Shown: one piece after another, positions 47,156 to 58,750 of the stretch
Layout of the letters: every line of letters begins with the position of its first letter
Position numbering within the stretch: position 1 is the first letter of the stretch
Source of the DNA: Diphasiastrum complanatum
Taxonomy: Eukaryota > Streptophyta > Lycopodiopsida > Lycopodiales > Lycopodiaceae
NCBI GenBank assembly: GCA_029204225.1
Contig: CM055101.1
Span: 6,189,118 to 6,253,117 of the forward strand
Direction of reading: 5' to 3'
DNA length: 64,000 nucleotides
The notes under the pieces: model-generated
What the model was told of the DNA's origin: nothing
Database searches by the model: none
What the model saw: only the letters and a program-made list of their open reading frames with translations
Position numbers and translations under genes: made by a program

Positions 47156-47710
47156 GTTTACATCAAGGGTTCTAACCCTTAGGAGTCAAATCTTTTCAAG
47201 TTTTCAAAATAAGGATGAAAGTGCTTATGCTTTTGTTTTGAAGGTTAAAGCATTCAATGATGAGTTAGCATGTATTGATGAAAGACTTAAGGAGATAGAA
47301 CTTGTTCAAGTAGTTTTCAATGGCTTCTCGGATGATCATGCTAATCTTGCGCAAAGTTTTGTTATTCAAAAGACATTGCCAAGTATTGTGAACATGCAAG
47401 AAATCTTGGTGAATAAGGAGTTTAGGCTTCTATCAAGAGGAGGATCCACTTCCACATCTCAACCTAGAAAGGAGGAGGCTATGTTCTCAAAGGGCAAGTT
47501 CAAGGGCAACAACAAAGACAAGTGATCTAAAGGACAATCTCAAGGTGAGCCTTCTACTTTTGTTGGCAACAAGAAAGATAAATCTAAGCTTAAATGCTTC
47601 TATTGTGGAGTCAAAACATGGCAAGGTTGCCATCGATGGGACCAAGTCCCGACATTTGTGACACTGCGCAGCACATATATGACATAGTGTACTTATGACA
47701 AGGATGTGTG
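47095..47710 (+). pseudogene. Ty1/copia gag fragment, copy D (best preserved)
   Basis: An open stretch covers FNDELACIDERLKEIELVQV through MQEILVNKEFRLL to the basic linker. It keeps the Glu codons lost in A and the sense codon lost in B. The TGA after ...NNKDK (47,522-47,524) is shared with A and B. The damaged zinc knuckle CFYCGVKTW follows (about 47,595). Confidence 0.82.
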
Positions 47711-48290
47711 TACATTGTAAACATTGAAACATACTGTATTGATAGATTTCTGCCATCGTAGGACACTTAAGATTTCAATTCCAACAGTTTGTTCCCAAGG
47801 GAGCAATCACAAATTTGAGTTTATTGAACTTCTGCCTTAAACGATTGCAATTGATGATCAGATGCCTATAGCTCATAGTGATGAAATTATATTGTTCATG
47901 CTCTTTTTGATTGAAAGACACTTAACGAAATAATTTATCTTTTTGGCTTGTAAAACTTTGTGCCCGTTCATATATATTCTAAGCAAAATACTGACGCAAT
48001 GGTAATACTACAAAGGAGCCATAGTAAAGGCCACGAGCAATTGAGACAGAGCAATCACAATTACAATTTTCTCTACCAAGTAAATTGTAGACCTCAATTA
48101 TCTTGCCTTTCAAGAACATAAACAACGATAAAAGATGTTGTATTTTTGTCAGTTAATTTGATGCCATGTTACTCCTCAATACCCAGCTAGTAAATAATCT
48201 TGCGATAGTCATTCCTGATGTGCAACTAGTGAAGAATCACTCAACAAAATTTCGTTACTGCAGAAATGAGTTTTGTCCTACCCGCGACTA
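47711..48290. other. Non-coding spacer within the mosaic block, copy D
   Basis: Nearly identical to 24,797-25,395 in copy B. No gene seen. Confidence 0.5.
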
Positions 48291-48292
48291 TG

Positions 48293-49169
48293 TCATCAAA
48301 AAGATCACGTACGGTGCACTCCAAACTTTCCACAGTTCAGACTGTTTAAGCTATGCCGAAGCTCCGTAACATTCGCAATTCGAACGAGCGCGGAACCTGT
48401 TCTCCAAATGACTGAAATTCAATGAAAAAATTATCCACTTGAGCTTGCATGTTTGCAAATTCTCTTAGAAGGATTTTCTCTTTCGTTTCCTCACTGAACC
48501 GCACGCCAATTTGTTCGATAAGCCTTTAATGTGAATTAGACGTAGATTTAGCCCATTCGCCCGTCGAACAAATCGCAATCAGTTTAGCGGAGTAAGAACT
48601 ATCCATGTGAAGGAGTCCAAACAGAAGAATCATTGAAACGAAAGAAATTATGCTCTTCATGGGGTAAATTACTGCACAAGGATCAAATTGCTTTGCGTAT
48701 CTGCTACCAAAAATCCAAAGCTCCTCCTCTGCCTCAAGTTTCATATCAACAAGTTGCTTGTTTGCTTGATGTATTCTGGACATCTCTCGTCGGCAATGAT
48801 TTAGAGCCTGAACTATGGTATCATAATCATCCCCACCTGCTTGAAGAGCTTCAACAGCTATATGGACTACCCGCCCATAAATTCGGAATCTGGAAATGTC
48901 ATCAAAGCTTTATAAACATTCATAAGTCGCACTGTCTCTTCCATCAGAGTACTAAAGCATTTTAATGGAAAAACAACCTTCTCCGCTAGATCCAAAACGG
49001 CTGCAAGAGAAGATCTGAGAATATCCAGAGCATACTGCATCCAGTCTATTGTGAAAAACTTATCTCCAATTGACTCTTCCAATTTTTGCAGACATGACGA
49101 CAAATTGTCCTGAAATGACATATTGGCAGCACCATGACCGTGAGATCGCAGCGAATTTACAAAAACCAT
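48293..49169 (-). pseudogene. BPS1/UPF0496-like gene, copy D (several lesions)
   Basis: Starts MVFVNSLRSHGHG like copy B. A 4-bp deletion near 48,896 shifts the frame after NVYKALMT. The frame picked up again at 48,783 (MSRIHQANKQLVDMKLEAEE) includes the hydrophobic segment and then hits TAA where B has a Gln codon (STSNSH-stop-RLIEQI, about 48,528). The 7-bp C-terminal loss is shared with B. A further 5 bp are missing near 48,331. It is clearly a pseudogene. Confidence 0.6.
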
Positions 49170-50330
49170 GGCGGTGTTTCTTCAGGCAGAGTTAAGGAAG
49201 CAACCTTTGCCGTCTGTGTATTTTGCAGAAATCAAGGTAAGGCTACCGGCCTACCGCTGTACCTTCTGAAATAGCTTGAGAACATTGTCAAGAAAAGAAA
49301 ATTATGAAGTAAAATTCGCCTTGAGATTGTCGACGAACCCAGCTACGGATTATCACTGACTCAGAGGTTCGAAGGAATTTATTGAGTTCCGCCCTCTGTC
49401 TCTTACATTCAACACGTCTGCATTCAAGTAAGGCTGTTCTGCATTCAAGTAAGGCTGTTCTTGGCAAATCGTTCGCGCTCTCACTCTCGCTCGCTCGCGC
49501 GCTCTCTCTCTATCTCTCTCAATCAAATGTGTGGTGTTCTCTCTATCGATCTCTGTTTATATGCGATTTGGACACCTTCAAAACCCTAGTCGTTACATAA
49601 TATGTAGTACCCTAGAACGTGACTAAATGCATATTGGACCCCTAAGAGGGCTAAAACTTGGGACCAAAAAACACTTTGGATACCAACCCAACAAAGTGAT
49701 CCAAGGGAGTTGTCTGGAATATGACTAGGTAATAGAATGCCATGGTTAATCTCGGTACTCGTTATTTATTTAGATAGGTCGGACTATGCATCGCATTTTC
49801 AAGTTGCACCGCATGCCAAAGTGCTATTTGTCTTTCAAAGAAAAGCAAATATGTCAACAAGGTGACTACACTAGAGCCTACACTACATCGTGGGTGACTA
49901 GGAGGAGGCTATGCTAGACATCACTAGTTGGCCTTTAGGTATCATGATTCAGCCCTATCTCCTCAGGCTTTACTATGAAGAATTTAGGATTTCACTTTTA
50001 GGTTGTTTACACGTTGCAGACTGATAGATATTATAACATTTTGTGATTTGCTTTTATGAAATTTGGATAATGGAATTATAGAAGTTGGAACTACATGCCA
50101 TTCATCGTTTATGTATGTACTACGATTTCAGACTTGTCAATGTATTTTAATTATGGTAACAAGCATTACTCCCCCTCGCATCAGACAAGCATTTATTGCA
50201 TTGAATAATGATCACTTAAATAAGAATAAAGAGATTCTACTATATGAGCAAAACCTTCATAAGTATAATCTTGAAAATAGCATAGAGAGAGTAAACATTC
50301 ACATCAATAAAATGAGAATAGACTAACTCA
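49170..50330. other. Upstream region of BPS1-like copy D; no gene seen
   Basis: Collinear with 26,296-27,480 in copy B. Private features: a small tandem duplication ('gcattcaagtaaggctgttc' twice, about 49,420-49,460), a shortened CT tract (49,484-49,520), and a deletion in the segment near 49,862. Confidence 0.45.
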
Positions 50331-50351
50331 CTAACTTCACTTCATTCCATT

Positions 50352-51240
50352 TCAAAGAAATATGCGAGAACAAATGCTCTTTATATAGCCTCGTAGATGT
50401 TCTAAATATGAAATAACCGTCTTAACTTCCATAACCACTTCTTGGCATTGGCCCTTCGATAATCGCAAGCCTGAATCCATTGGTGAGTGAACTAGTTTAC
50501 AATTGATCAGATTGTATCTGATAAGGGTATTGTGGAGATTCCGTTGCTGAGTGATAAAGATCAGCCTTCTCGCTCTGTCTCTGTGGATTTGAATGCCCAA
50601 ACAGAAGTGAGCTTTGCCCAGATCGGTCCTGTCAAGTTCGGAAGACAACATCTTTTTAGCATCCTTCACCAGATTGGTATTCTTGTTGAAAAGCAACATA
50701 TCATCGACATACAAGGTGATAATTATAAAATATTACTGCACTAACTTGAAGTAGACATTAGAATCAGTCATAAAGTGCTTTGTGGAGCTTGTAGACATGA
50801 TACTTCATACCTTCATGAACGTATCCTTCAATCTGGAGCATATAGATGTCTTCTTTGATGATTATGTTCAAATAAGCTGTCTATACATCGAGTTGATGTA
50901 CTTCAAGGTCGGCTGCTACAACATATGATAGGAGGGCTCGTATCAATGAATGCTTGACTACTGGACTGAAAGTCTCATTTTAGTCAATGTTGGGGATCTG
51001 AGCGAATGCTCGTGCTACTAGTCGGGCCTTCCTTCGATCATAGCTCCATTGGCATTGTACTTGATGTTAAAGATCCATTTGCAATCAATAAGATTGTTGC
51101 CAGAGGGAGCTTCGACTAGTGACCATGTCTGGTTCTTGATCAGAGAGGAATACTCTATGTTCATCGCTTCTCTCCAAACATTAAAGTCTGGTTGTCTAAG
51201 TGCCTCTTAGACAGTAGTCGGCTCATGTATTAAAAGACAT
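50352..51240 (-). pseudogene. Ty1/copia reverse transcriptase, copy D
   Basis: Minus-strand frames give the N-terminal part (QPDFNVWREAMNIEYSSLIK, WSLVEAPSGNNLIDCKWIF), the middle (LEVHQLDV, stop, TAYLN, then KEDIYML) and the catalytic YVDD in MYVDDMLLFNKNTN (50,714 region), then TDLGKAHFCLGIQIHRDRAR. Several stops interrupt it. It ends in the same leader-sequence junction (about 50,440) as copy B, and RNase H is missing in both. Confidence 0.85.
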
Positions 51241-51248
51241 GCCGAAAC

Positions 51249-51540
51249 TCAGGAATGTACCATGTGGGCTATGTGCGCACTCGATTTGACCTTCTTGGAG
51301 GAGGTGGCGTTGGCTGCCAATCCTTGGATTTGTTGTTGCCGAGTAACTGCAAGTTCTTCGCCTGACTCGTTGTCGGGTAGTCCATCGACTATAGGCACAC
51401 TTGAGCCCGAGACTCGAATTGTCGTATCGGAGGCAGAGGCATCGAAGGTTTGCATAGAACTTTGTATTTGCCTTTGAAATCGTCAAACTGATCCTCGATA
51501 AAGACTGTATCCCTACCGAATAAAATCGTATAGCTTGGTC
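51249..51540 (-). pseudogene. Ty1/copia integrase-to-reverse-transcriptase linker, copy D
   Basis: The frame reads MQTFDASASDTTIRVSGSSV and a hydrophilic, Ser/Glu-rich stretch typical of the low-complexity region between copia integrase and reverse transcriptase. It ends at a stop near 51,249. The B counterpart is 28,203-28,314, cut by the MITE-like element. The empty site of that element is here, near 51,487. Confidence 0.65.
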
Positions 51541-52034
51541 AGATGAAGTGTATCCAATAAGGATGGTCTTGAGACCTTAGAAGTTGAATTTCTTCCACGT
51601 CTCCTTCGGGATCTGCGCATAGATGATGCATCCGAACACTCGAAAGTTCTTCATTGAAGCCTTAGAACCTGTCCAAACCTCATGTGGTGTTTTGCCTACG
51701 AGGGCCTTAGTCGAACATTTTTTTTGAACATAGGCTGTAGTGGGGAGAGCTTTAACCCAGAAGCTCTTCGACAAAGATTCATGTGCCAGCATACATTCGA
51801 CTGACTCGACCAGGGTATGATTCTTCCTCTCGGCTAAGCCATTAGATTGAGGCAAATAAGGAGTGATAAACTGTTGTTCAATGCCTTGGCTCTGGTAGTA
51901 CTCCTTGAATTTAGTAGAGATGAACTCTCCACCATTATTGGACCTCAGGGCTTTGATTTGTCTGCCAATTTCTTTCTCTGCATGCTCCTTGAAGATTCTG
52001 AAACAATTGAAAGCTTTTGACTTCTTCTTGATAA
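51541..52034 (-). pseudogene. Ty1/copia integrase core, copy D
   Basis: A 150-codon frame carries YFIKKKSKAFNCFRIFKEHA, KALRSNNGGEFISTKFKEYY (normally RSDNGGEF, so the second catalytic Asp is Asn), FITPYLPQSNGLAERKNHTL (catalytic Glu intact) and FRVFGCIIYAQIPKE. The 5' side is separated from the pre-integrase region by the 2.54-kb insertion at 52,041. Confidence 0.85.
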
Positions 52035-52040
52035 AGTACA

Positions 52041-54582
52041 TAAAGGATTATAAAACGACCCCCATATAAACTGCCAATCTAAGGAAATTGCTAATGGAAG
52101 TCGTTCTATACCACAATTATAGCTCAAGTACCATTGGGTTATGGAGTCGACTTATGAGCAAGAGTCTAAGAATGGTTTAGAAGAGCACAGCTCTATTCTT
52201 CATTTGCTTAGAGATTCAGCATTGCTCAACAAAAAGATGGATAGCCATTGTAATGGGCTCATAGGCTCAAGAGTCGGACAACAATAGGTGATGAGGAGTA
52301 TATCACTTGCTAGGGCACTCACATTCAAAGGCTATACAGCTTGACAGATGCTTAAATAGCATATGAGCAAATTCGTGTCCATGGTTCATAAATATAGCAC
52401 TTGGATCAATAGCTTTTCTTGGATATTAGTGACCTAAACACCAAACCCATACATAAACATCTTCAAGGGAGTGCAAGACTTCAGGTTTGGCTTGACTAGA
52501 CGAAACAGTCAAACATTCTCACACTACAAATGAGTCTCATAGCAGAAGGTCGGGCCATCTCAATAGCAAATGTTAGGCTTTCAAGTCTCCAATGCTATAA
52601 TCACAAATAACAATAGTTGGCATTTGAACCTGGGTTCCCTCCGCAATACGCTTCTTATACATCAGAGGCATTGATTCTTGGTTATAGGAATTAGGAGCCG
52701 TAGGGCACGGAGCAACCACGGCAGCGATGAAGTATAAGCAGGGCTAGGTAGGTTAGGAACCGCAGGCAGGATCGCGGCAGCAGGGAAACCACGCGGCCAG
52801 GCAGGTTAACGTGGCCAGAGGGAGAGCGAGCCAGACAAGCAAGGAAACCACGCAGCCAGGCAGCAAGAGGAGAAGAAGGTCTGCAGGAGCAGGGTCGCGG
52901 TTAGGTGAGGGAGGTCGCAAGAAGGAAAGAAACGAATCTGATGCCATGCAGGCAGATCGGAGGAGGGAGCGGGAACAGGCTGAGGGATGAGCACAGCGAT
53001 GGCCTCTCCTTCACAGATGGGAAATGGACAGGGTGAGGAGCTACATCACGGCTATCTAACGAGCCACAGCAGAGACAGGGAGAAGGAACCAGCCACAGCA
53101 GGGCAGCGATGAAGAGATGAAAGAGCAGAAAGTGGCTCAGTAACACATCGTTGTCTTCAAAGACTGATACTCTCACAATATGTAGGCCATCTTCAAGAGG
53201 CACATGAAAGCAATGCATTGAATGCATTCACCATTGGCAGGAAGGAAAGAAGTACCTCTATAGACTGCAAGATAGATTCCAGAAGAATGATGGGTTTCAA
53301 GTAACTAGATTCTTCATTCCTTGAAAAGAAACTGCACACAGTTGGCTTCTAGAGGCATTAACAAGCAGAGCTCTTTCAAACAATCAGGCCCTCAGGGCTC
53401 TATGCCTGTGTGTTTTTTTTTCTTAAGGGTAAACAAGATAGGGAAATATCCAATGATTTTGACAGGCAGAAAAATGGCCTCAAGCAGAACTAGAGATATG
53501 TACTCTGCTTTTTGACAGGCCCACGGGGTATTGGATCCCAAACAGATCAATAACTTCTCAGAAAACTAGCAATGAACAGGCTCTGTTCATTGGGCTTCCC
53601 TCAAAACTACTGACAAAGCTTTGAAAGCCTTAGTGCAATAAACAAGGCAATGACTGCCTTCTTGGATAACAAACAATCTTTAAATAAATCATAGAACCTT
53701 GTGAATGTAACAACAAAGCTTTTCACAATTGCAAGCTTTGCAGACACAAGATTAATGACAACAATCTACATGATTAATCCCAGTGCAATCTACACCCTTC
53801 CAAGATCTGCAACCAAATGTTAGAGATGGCAGAAAAAAGAATTCACAAATCCACAAACATTGGTAACACAATGCTAAAGGCTGAAAAACAGATAAATAGC
53901 AATGAAAATGAACAGAATTTAGAGTAAAGATCCAACAAAGAAATTAGAGTGGAAGGCACCAGGCAGATCAGCGTATTCTCCTTTCCTCCTCCTTGTCTCG
54001 TGGATTGAGCACAAATAGGAAGTGGAAGAGATGGGAGGCACCAAGCACAACAACTTCTACTCCTTCCCTTTCTCTCCAAGCTTCTCTCTCTCTCTCCAAG
54101 AAGATGACAATGAACAATGATATGCTGTCCCACACACCTCCCTATACGTAGGGGCTCAATGGGCTGGAGGTGCACCCCTTCAAGAAATGGGGCACCTCCT
54201 TATAACTTTTAAAAAACTGACTCTAAAAATAGGGCACTGTCCCAAATTTGGTTTTTAGCACCTAGCTTGGCCTTAACTTGCAATTTCAAAGTCAAGTTGG
54301 GTCCTATTTATGATTTCAGTTTTTATGGGCTCACGACCAAGTTTTTAATTACTGGTATTACGAAAATACTTGGCACCTCTTAGTCCCGACAAACCCGGAA
54401 GCTAGGGGCATAGGCCGCATGAATGACATTTTCATACAACTTAACAAATGAACAGTATTTTAATAGCAGTGCAACCGGCCATTATGGGCCATTTATGCGC
54501 CATTTATGCGTCAACGTAATAGCGCGCGGCAACGATTTTTCGTCAAAAATAGTTTGAAAAAGGTGTCTTTTCCCCCGCAAAC
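52041..54582. mobile_element. 2.54-kb insertion in copia integrase flanked by AGTACA
   Basis: Both sides carry AGTACA (52,035-52,040 and 54,583-54,588). Copy B has one AGTACA at the uninterrupted site (about 29,127), so this is an insertion with a 6-bp target duplication. The ends read TAAAGG... and ...GCAAAC, with no inverted repeats and no TG...CA. The interior holds a G+C-rich patch (about 52,690-53,120, with CCACGCGGCCAGGCAGG repeated imperfectly) and pyrimidine/purine tracts near 54,080. I found no recognisable transposase or polymerase frame, so the class is unknown. Confidence 0.7.
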
Positions 54583-54588
54583 AGTACA

Positions 54589-55500
54589 CCAAGCAATCCA
54601 CTAGAAATATGTTGATGGCTTGATCTAAATGGTTTCATGGCCAGTTTACAGACTAGACAGTCTTGACAAGTAGATAGTCAAGATCAACAACAATAGATTG
54701 TTTAGACATTTGTTGTACAAAAGAATAATTTAGGTGACAAAGTCTATAACGCCAAAGTAAACTTTTATTTCTTTGAATAGAAGTACTAAGAGCATGACTA
54801 GAGGTAGAACAACAATGACTTAATCTATACAAGTATCCATGTCTCTTTCCGAGTGCTAGGATCCTGTCTTTCTTATCAACTACTTAACACTCATCAGATT
54901 CAAATTCTACTTTATATCCTGGATCTGTAATTCTGCTAACAAAGAGCGAATTTGTAGATAGATTTGGTAGATGCAGTACATTTCAAAGTAGCTTAGATTG
55001 ATTGTTTGCAAAGCTCAATCTTACTGTACCTTCACCTTTGATAGCCTGTGTGCTATTGTTGCCTAGGTGAACATATCGTTTCGTATTGGAAGGCGTATAG
55101 GACTCGAAATAGCCAAAATGACTAGTCATGTTCTGTGTAGCTCCGGAGTTCAGAAACCAGGAGCTATTGTTGGATGTTCTTTGACGGCTAGTCAATAAGG
55201 CATCATTATCCGATTCTTGAACCGACTGTGGTGCTTCTGTACCTGCATTGGCCACTTCTTTTGACTGCCCCTTGTTGTTGTTCTTTTCTTGCAGTATGCG
55301 GCAATCTTAGATCTTGTGGTTGGTTCACCGGAATATCTGCAGAACAGCTAGTTCTTTGTTGGCTAGTTTGACTGCTCTTGACGCTATGTCGGTTCATGAT
55401 TTAGCTTTGGTTGCTTTGGGCCTTTCTTCTTTTGCTTAGTTGAGCTTTTGTTGGTGTATAAGGCATGAGAGTCGACACATGAGGAACCAAAGACTTTGTT
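54589..55500 (-). pseudogene. Ty1/copia protease and pre-integrase region, copy D
   Basis: The frame at 55,255-54,983 reads MANAGTEAPQSVQESDNDAL and SSWFLNSGATQNMTSHFGYF. The protease motif is NSGA instead of DSGA, so the catalytic Asp is lost. YVHLGNNSTQAIKGEGTVRL matches the downstream protease segment. The pre-integrase part (54,589-54,980) is frameshifted. The gag tail with Ser-rich linker lies at 55,345-55,500. Confidence 0.78.
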
Positions 55501-55514
55501 CCTTAGCTCTCTTC

Positions 55515-56066
55515 CTAAAACAACATTGTCATGACTCTTGAAAGAGTCAATTCAGGGTGTGTCAAGATGATCATCACCCAGCTGTCGTATGAGCTTGGAA
55601 AGCTTGAAAGTAGTGTCATTACTACATCTTGATCATCTGTGACAAATCCAAAAGTGTCCATTTGCTTTAGCAGGTTCTTGAACTGGTTGATGTGATTCTG
55701 TAGGGAATCTTCGTTGGTCATCTTGAGGGAGAAAATGTTATTTCTTAGATGTAGCTTGGAAGCTACGTCGCGCACATCGTACATAGTGCTCAAGATGTCC
55801 CAGACTTCCTTGGAGATCTGAACTTCATACACATGGCCGATTTGAGTGTCTGATATATTGAGGATGATCTCCGCAAAGGCTTTGCCATCCTTCAGCTTCC
55901 ATCGAGAGATTGCACCATCATCAGCTTCATTTCTTACCTCTGCACCTATAACAACGTCATACAATTCTTTAGCCATTAGCACAGTTCTCATCGTAAATTT
56001 CTATAGATGGTAATTGGCTCCATCAAGCTTATCCATGATAGGACTGGCTTTCCCTTGGAAGTCCAG
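55515..56066 (-). pseudogene. Ty1/copia gag, copy D
   Basis: A 158-codon frame from 55,991 (MRTVLMAKELYDVVIGAEVR) through ISKEVWDILSTMYDVRDVAS, HINQFKNLLKQMDTFGF and LTLSRVMTML is the best copy of this gag. It stops after ...TMLF (55,515-55,517). The original start, at 56,066-56,064, reads CTG, as in copy B, and the first 25 codons contain a stop. Confidence 0.84.
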
Positions 56067-57060
56067 GTGGATATTAGTCTAAGCGATAGTAATAACTATC
56101 AGTGAATTGAGAATGAAAATAGACTAACTCACTAACTTCACTTCATTCCATTTCAAAGAAATATGCGAGAACAAGTGCTCTTTATATAGCCTAGTAGTTG
56201 TTCTAAATATGAAATAGTCATCTTAAGTTCCATAACCACTTTTGAAAAGGATCATAATAACGTATGGACTCTGGGTCGAAATGAAAATCGACCATGGATC
56301 GATTTGCTCTTCGACCTGGTATCGGAATACACTTAATCTATTCTAAGGTCATTCTTTTTAAAACAACAAACTAACTATCATAAGAAAGAATTATTTTGCA
56401 TTATGTAGATCAAAATAAGAGGCAACTAGATCATGCCATGTTATCACATGTCCTCATCCTTAGATTAAGCAAGTCCTCCAAATGTAGATGAATTGTTGTA
56501 ATGTGCTCCTTCCAAAAATCTATTAAAGTTTGAATATGAAAATTTGGGACTGTGCAAATTGATACAACATCGTTGTTGTAATCTATACAAAAATTTGCAC
56601 TCGACGTTGAAAAAGAAATGACCAGTCTCTATTGTTGCATCGATCATTAATTGTTTTTATGGGGTACATCTTTGCTTGTCAATGTCCCAGCTGCTTCAAT
56701 TTGTATGTGAACAAAGTTATAACATGAATTGCATCAGAAGAATCACTTGATGCAGCAGAAGTTTTCTTCTTGAGGGTACATTGACTTTGTAAGTGACCAG
56801 TACTCGAGTCTTCCATATAACAGTTGCACATTATATATGGTTTTGGCTATAAATTTAACCACATCATCTCTTTTATAAGCGATCCAAATCGTATGTGTCA
56901 AATGATTCTCACGACTACGAATATATTCTTTCAAACCTTCAAAGTATTCACTCTATTTATCTTCCTATTTTATGTAGATCATCCATAGTAATGGATAATA
57001 GAAATCAACTAGCAGCTCTATTCAACTTTTCTATGGGTATTTTTGGACATTCAACATCTT
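56067..57060 (-). repeat. Leader/LTR-like segment, copy D1
   Basis: Collinear with 30,634-31,620. Contains 'tttatatagcctag' (about 56,182). The DFWKEH-type frame is shifted. It joins a further coiled-coil fragment at about 57,085. Confidence 0.55.
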
Positions 57061-57084
57061 ATCATTGGATGTTACAATAAACCT

Positions 57085-57816
57085 TAAGTAAAAATCCCAC
57101 AGTTTGTTGTTGTGGTTGTGTAGTTCTATCAGTCGTTGGCGTAGTCCCCCTGATGGTGGTGTGTTCCTTGCTTCAAGCAGCTCACTACTAGCATTTCGGC
57201 TTCCTCCTAAAGTTTGTTACATTTATCATTTCTATCATGGAGCTGAACCTGTTGCAGTATCTTCCTGCAACAACATTGTCATAACTCTTGAAAGAGTCAG
57301 TGTAGGGTGTGTCGTGATGATCATCACCCACCTGTCGTATGAGCTTGGAAAGCTTGAAAGCAGTGTCATTACTGCATCTTGATCATCTACGACATATCCA
57401 ACAGTGGCCATTTGCTTGAGCAGGTTCTTGAACTGGTTGATGTGACTCTGTAGAGAATCTCCATTGGTCATCTTGAGAGAGAAAATCTTTATCCTGAGAT
57501 GCAGCTTGGAGGCTATGTCGCACACATCGTAGAGAGTGCTCAAGATGTCCCATACTTCCTTGGAGGTCTGAGATTTAGACACATGGCCGATTTGAGTGCC
57601 TGACATATTGAGGATGATCAGTGCAAAGGCTTTGTCATCCTTCAGCTTCCATCAGTAAATTGCAGCATCGTCAGCTTCGGGTCTTACCTCTGTACCTATA
57701 ACAACGTCATACAATTCCTTAGCCATTAGCATAGTTCTCATTTTTAATTTATATAGATGGTAATTGGCTCCATTAAGCTTGTCCATTACAGGACTGGCTT
57801 TCCCTTGGGAATCCAT
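57085..57816 (-). pseudogene. Coiled-coil/copia-gag chimera, copy D
   Basis: Gag start ATG at 57,816-57,814, UBN2 region open from 57,606 (ISKEVWD-like TSKEVWDILSTLYDVCDIAS, HINQFKNLLKQMATVGYVVD, LTLSRVMTMLLQE), fusion near 57,258, coiled-coil fragment to about 57,090. About 70 bp of the coiled-coil side is deleted relative to the other chimeras. Confidence 0.72.
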
Positions 57817-58750
57817 GTGGATATTAGTCTAAGTGATAGTAGTAACTATCAGTGACTTAAGAATGAAAATAGACGAACTCACTAACTTTACTTCATTACA
57901 TTTGAAAGAAATATGCGAGAACAAATGCTCTTTATATAGCCTCGTGTTCTAAATATGAAATAATCGTATTAAGTTCCATAACTGCTTTTGACAAGGATCG
58001 GAATATTATATGGACTCTAGGTCAAAATGAAGTTTGACCACGGATCGATTTGATCTTCGACTTGGTATCGGAATACACTTATTCTATTCCAAGCTCAACC
58101 TTTTTAAAACAACAAATAAACTATCACAAGAAATAACTATTTTGCATTATATAGATCGAAATAAGAGGCAACTAGATCATGCCTTGTTATCACATGTCTT
58201 CATCCTGAGATTGAGCAGGACTTCCAAATGTATATGAATTGTTGTAATGTGCTCCTTCCAAAAATCTATTAAAGCTTTCATATGAAAATTTGGGGCTGCA
58301 CAAATGGATACAACATCGTTGTTGTAATCTATACAAAAATTCGCACTCGATGTTGAAAAAAAAATGACCAGCATCGATCATTAATTGTTTTTTTGGGGTA
58401 CATCTTTGCTTGTCGATGTCCTAGGTGCTTCAGTTTGTATGTGAACAAAGTTATAACATGAATTGCATCAGAAGAATCACTTGATGGAGCAGAACTTTTC
58501 TTATTGAGCACATGTAAAGAGGGTACATCTTTTTTGTAAGTGACCAGCAGTCGAGTCTTCCATATAACAGCTGCACATTATATAAGGTTTTGGCTATTAA
58601 TTTAACCAAATTATCTCTTTTATAAGTGATCCAAATTTACGAATATATTCTTTCATACCTTCAAAGTATTCACTATATTTATGTTCCCATTTTATGTATA
58701 TCATCCATAGTAATGGACTATAGAAATCAACTAGTAGCCCTATTCAACTT
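57817..58750 (-). repeat. Leader/LTR-like segment, copy D2
   Basis: Second tandem copy of the leader-like unit within D. The 65-codon frame (58,374-58,177; NFHMKALIDFWKEHITTIH) is open. It adjoins the gypsy tail at about 58,750. Confidence 0.55.

Noticed and set aside
52690-53230. Pro/Leu/Ser-rich minus-strand frames in the G+C-rich patch of the 2.54-kb insertion
   Set aside because: Several overlapping frames are open at once because of base composition; none shows a domain, and the repeats in the patch explain their apparent regularity.
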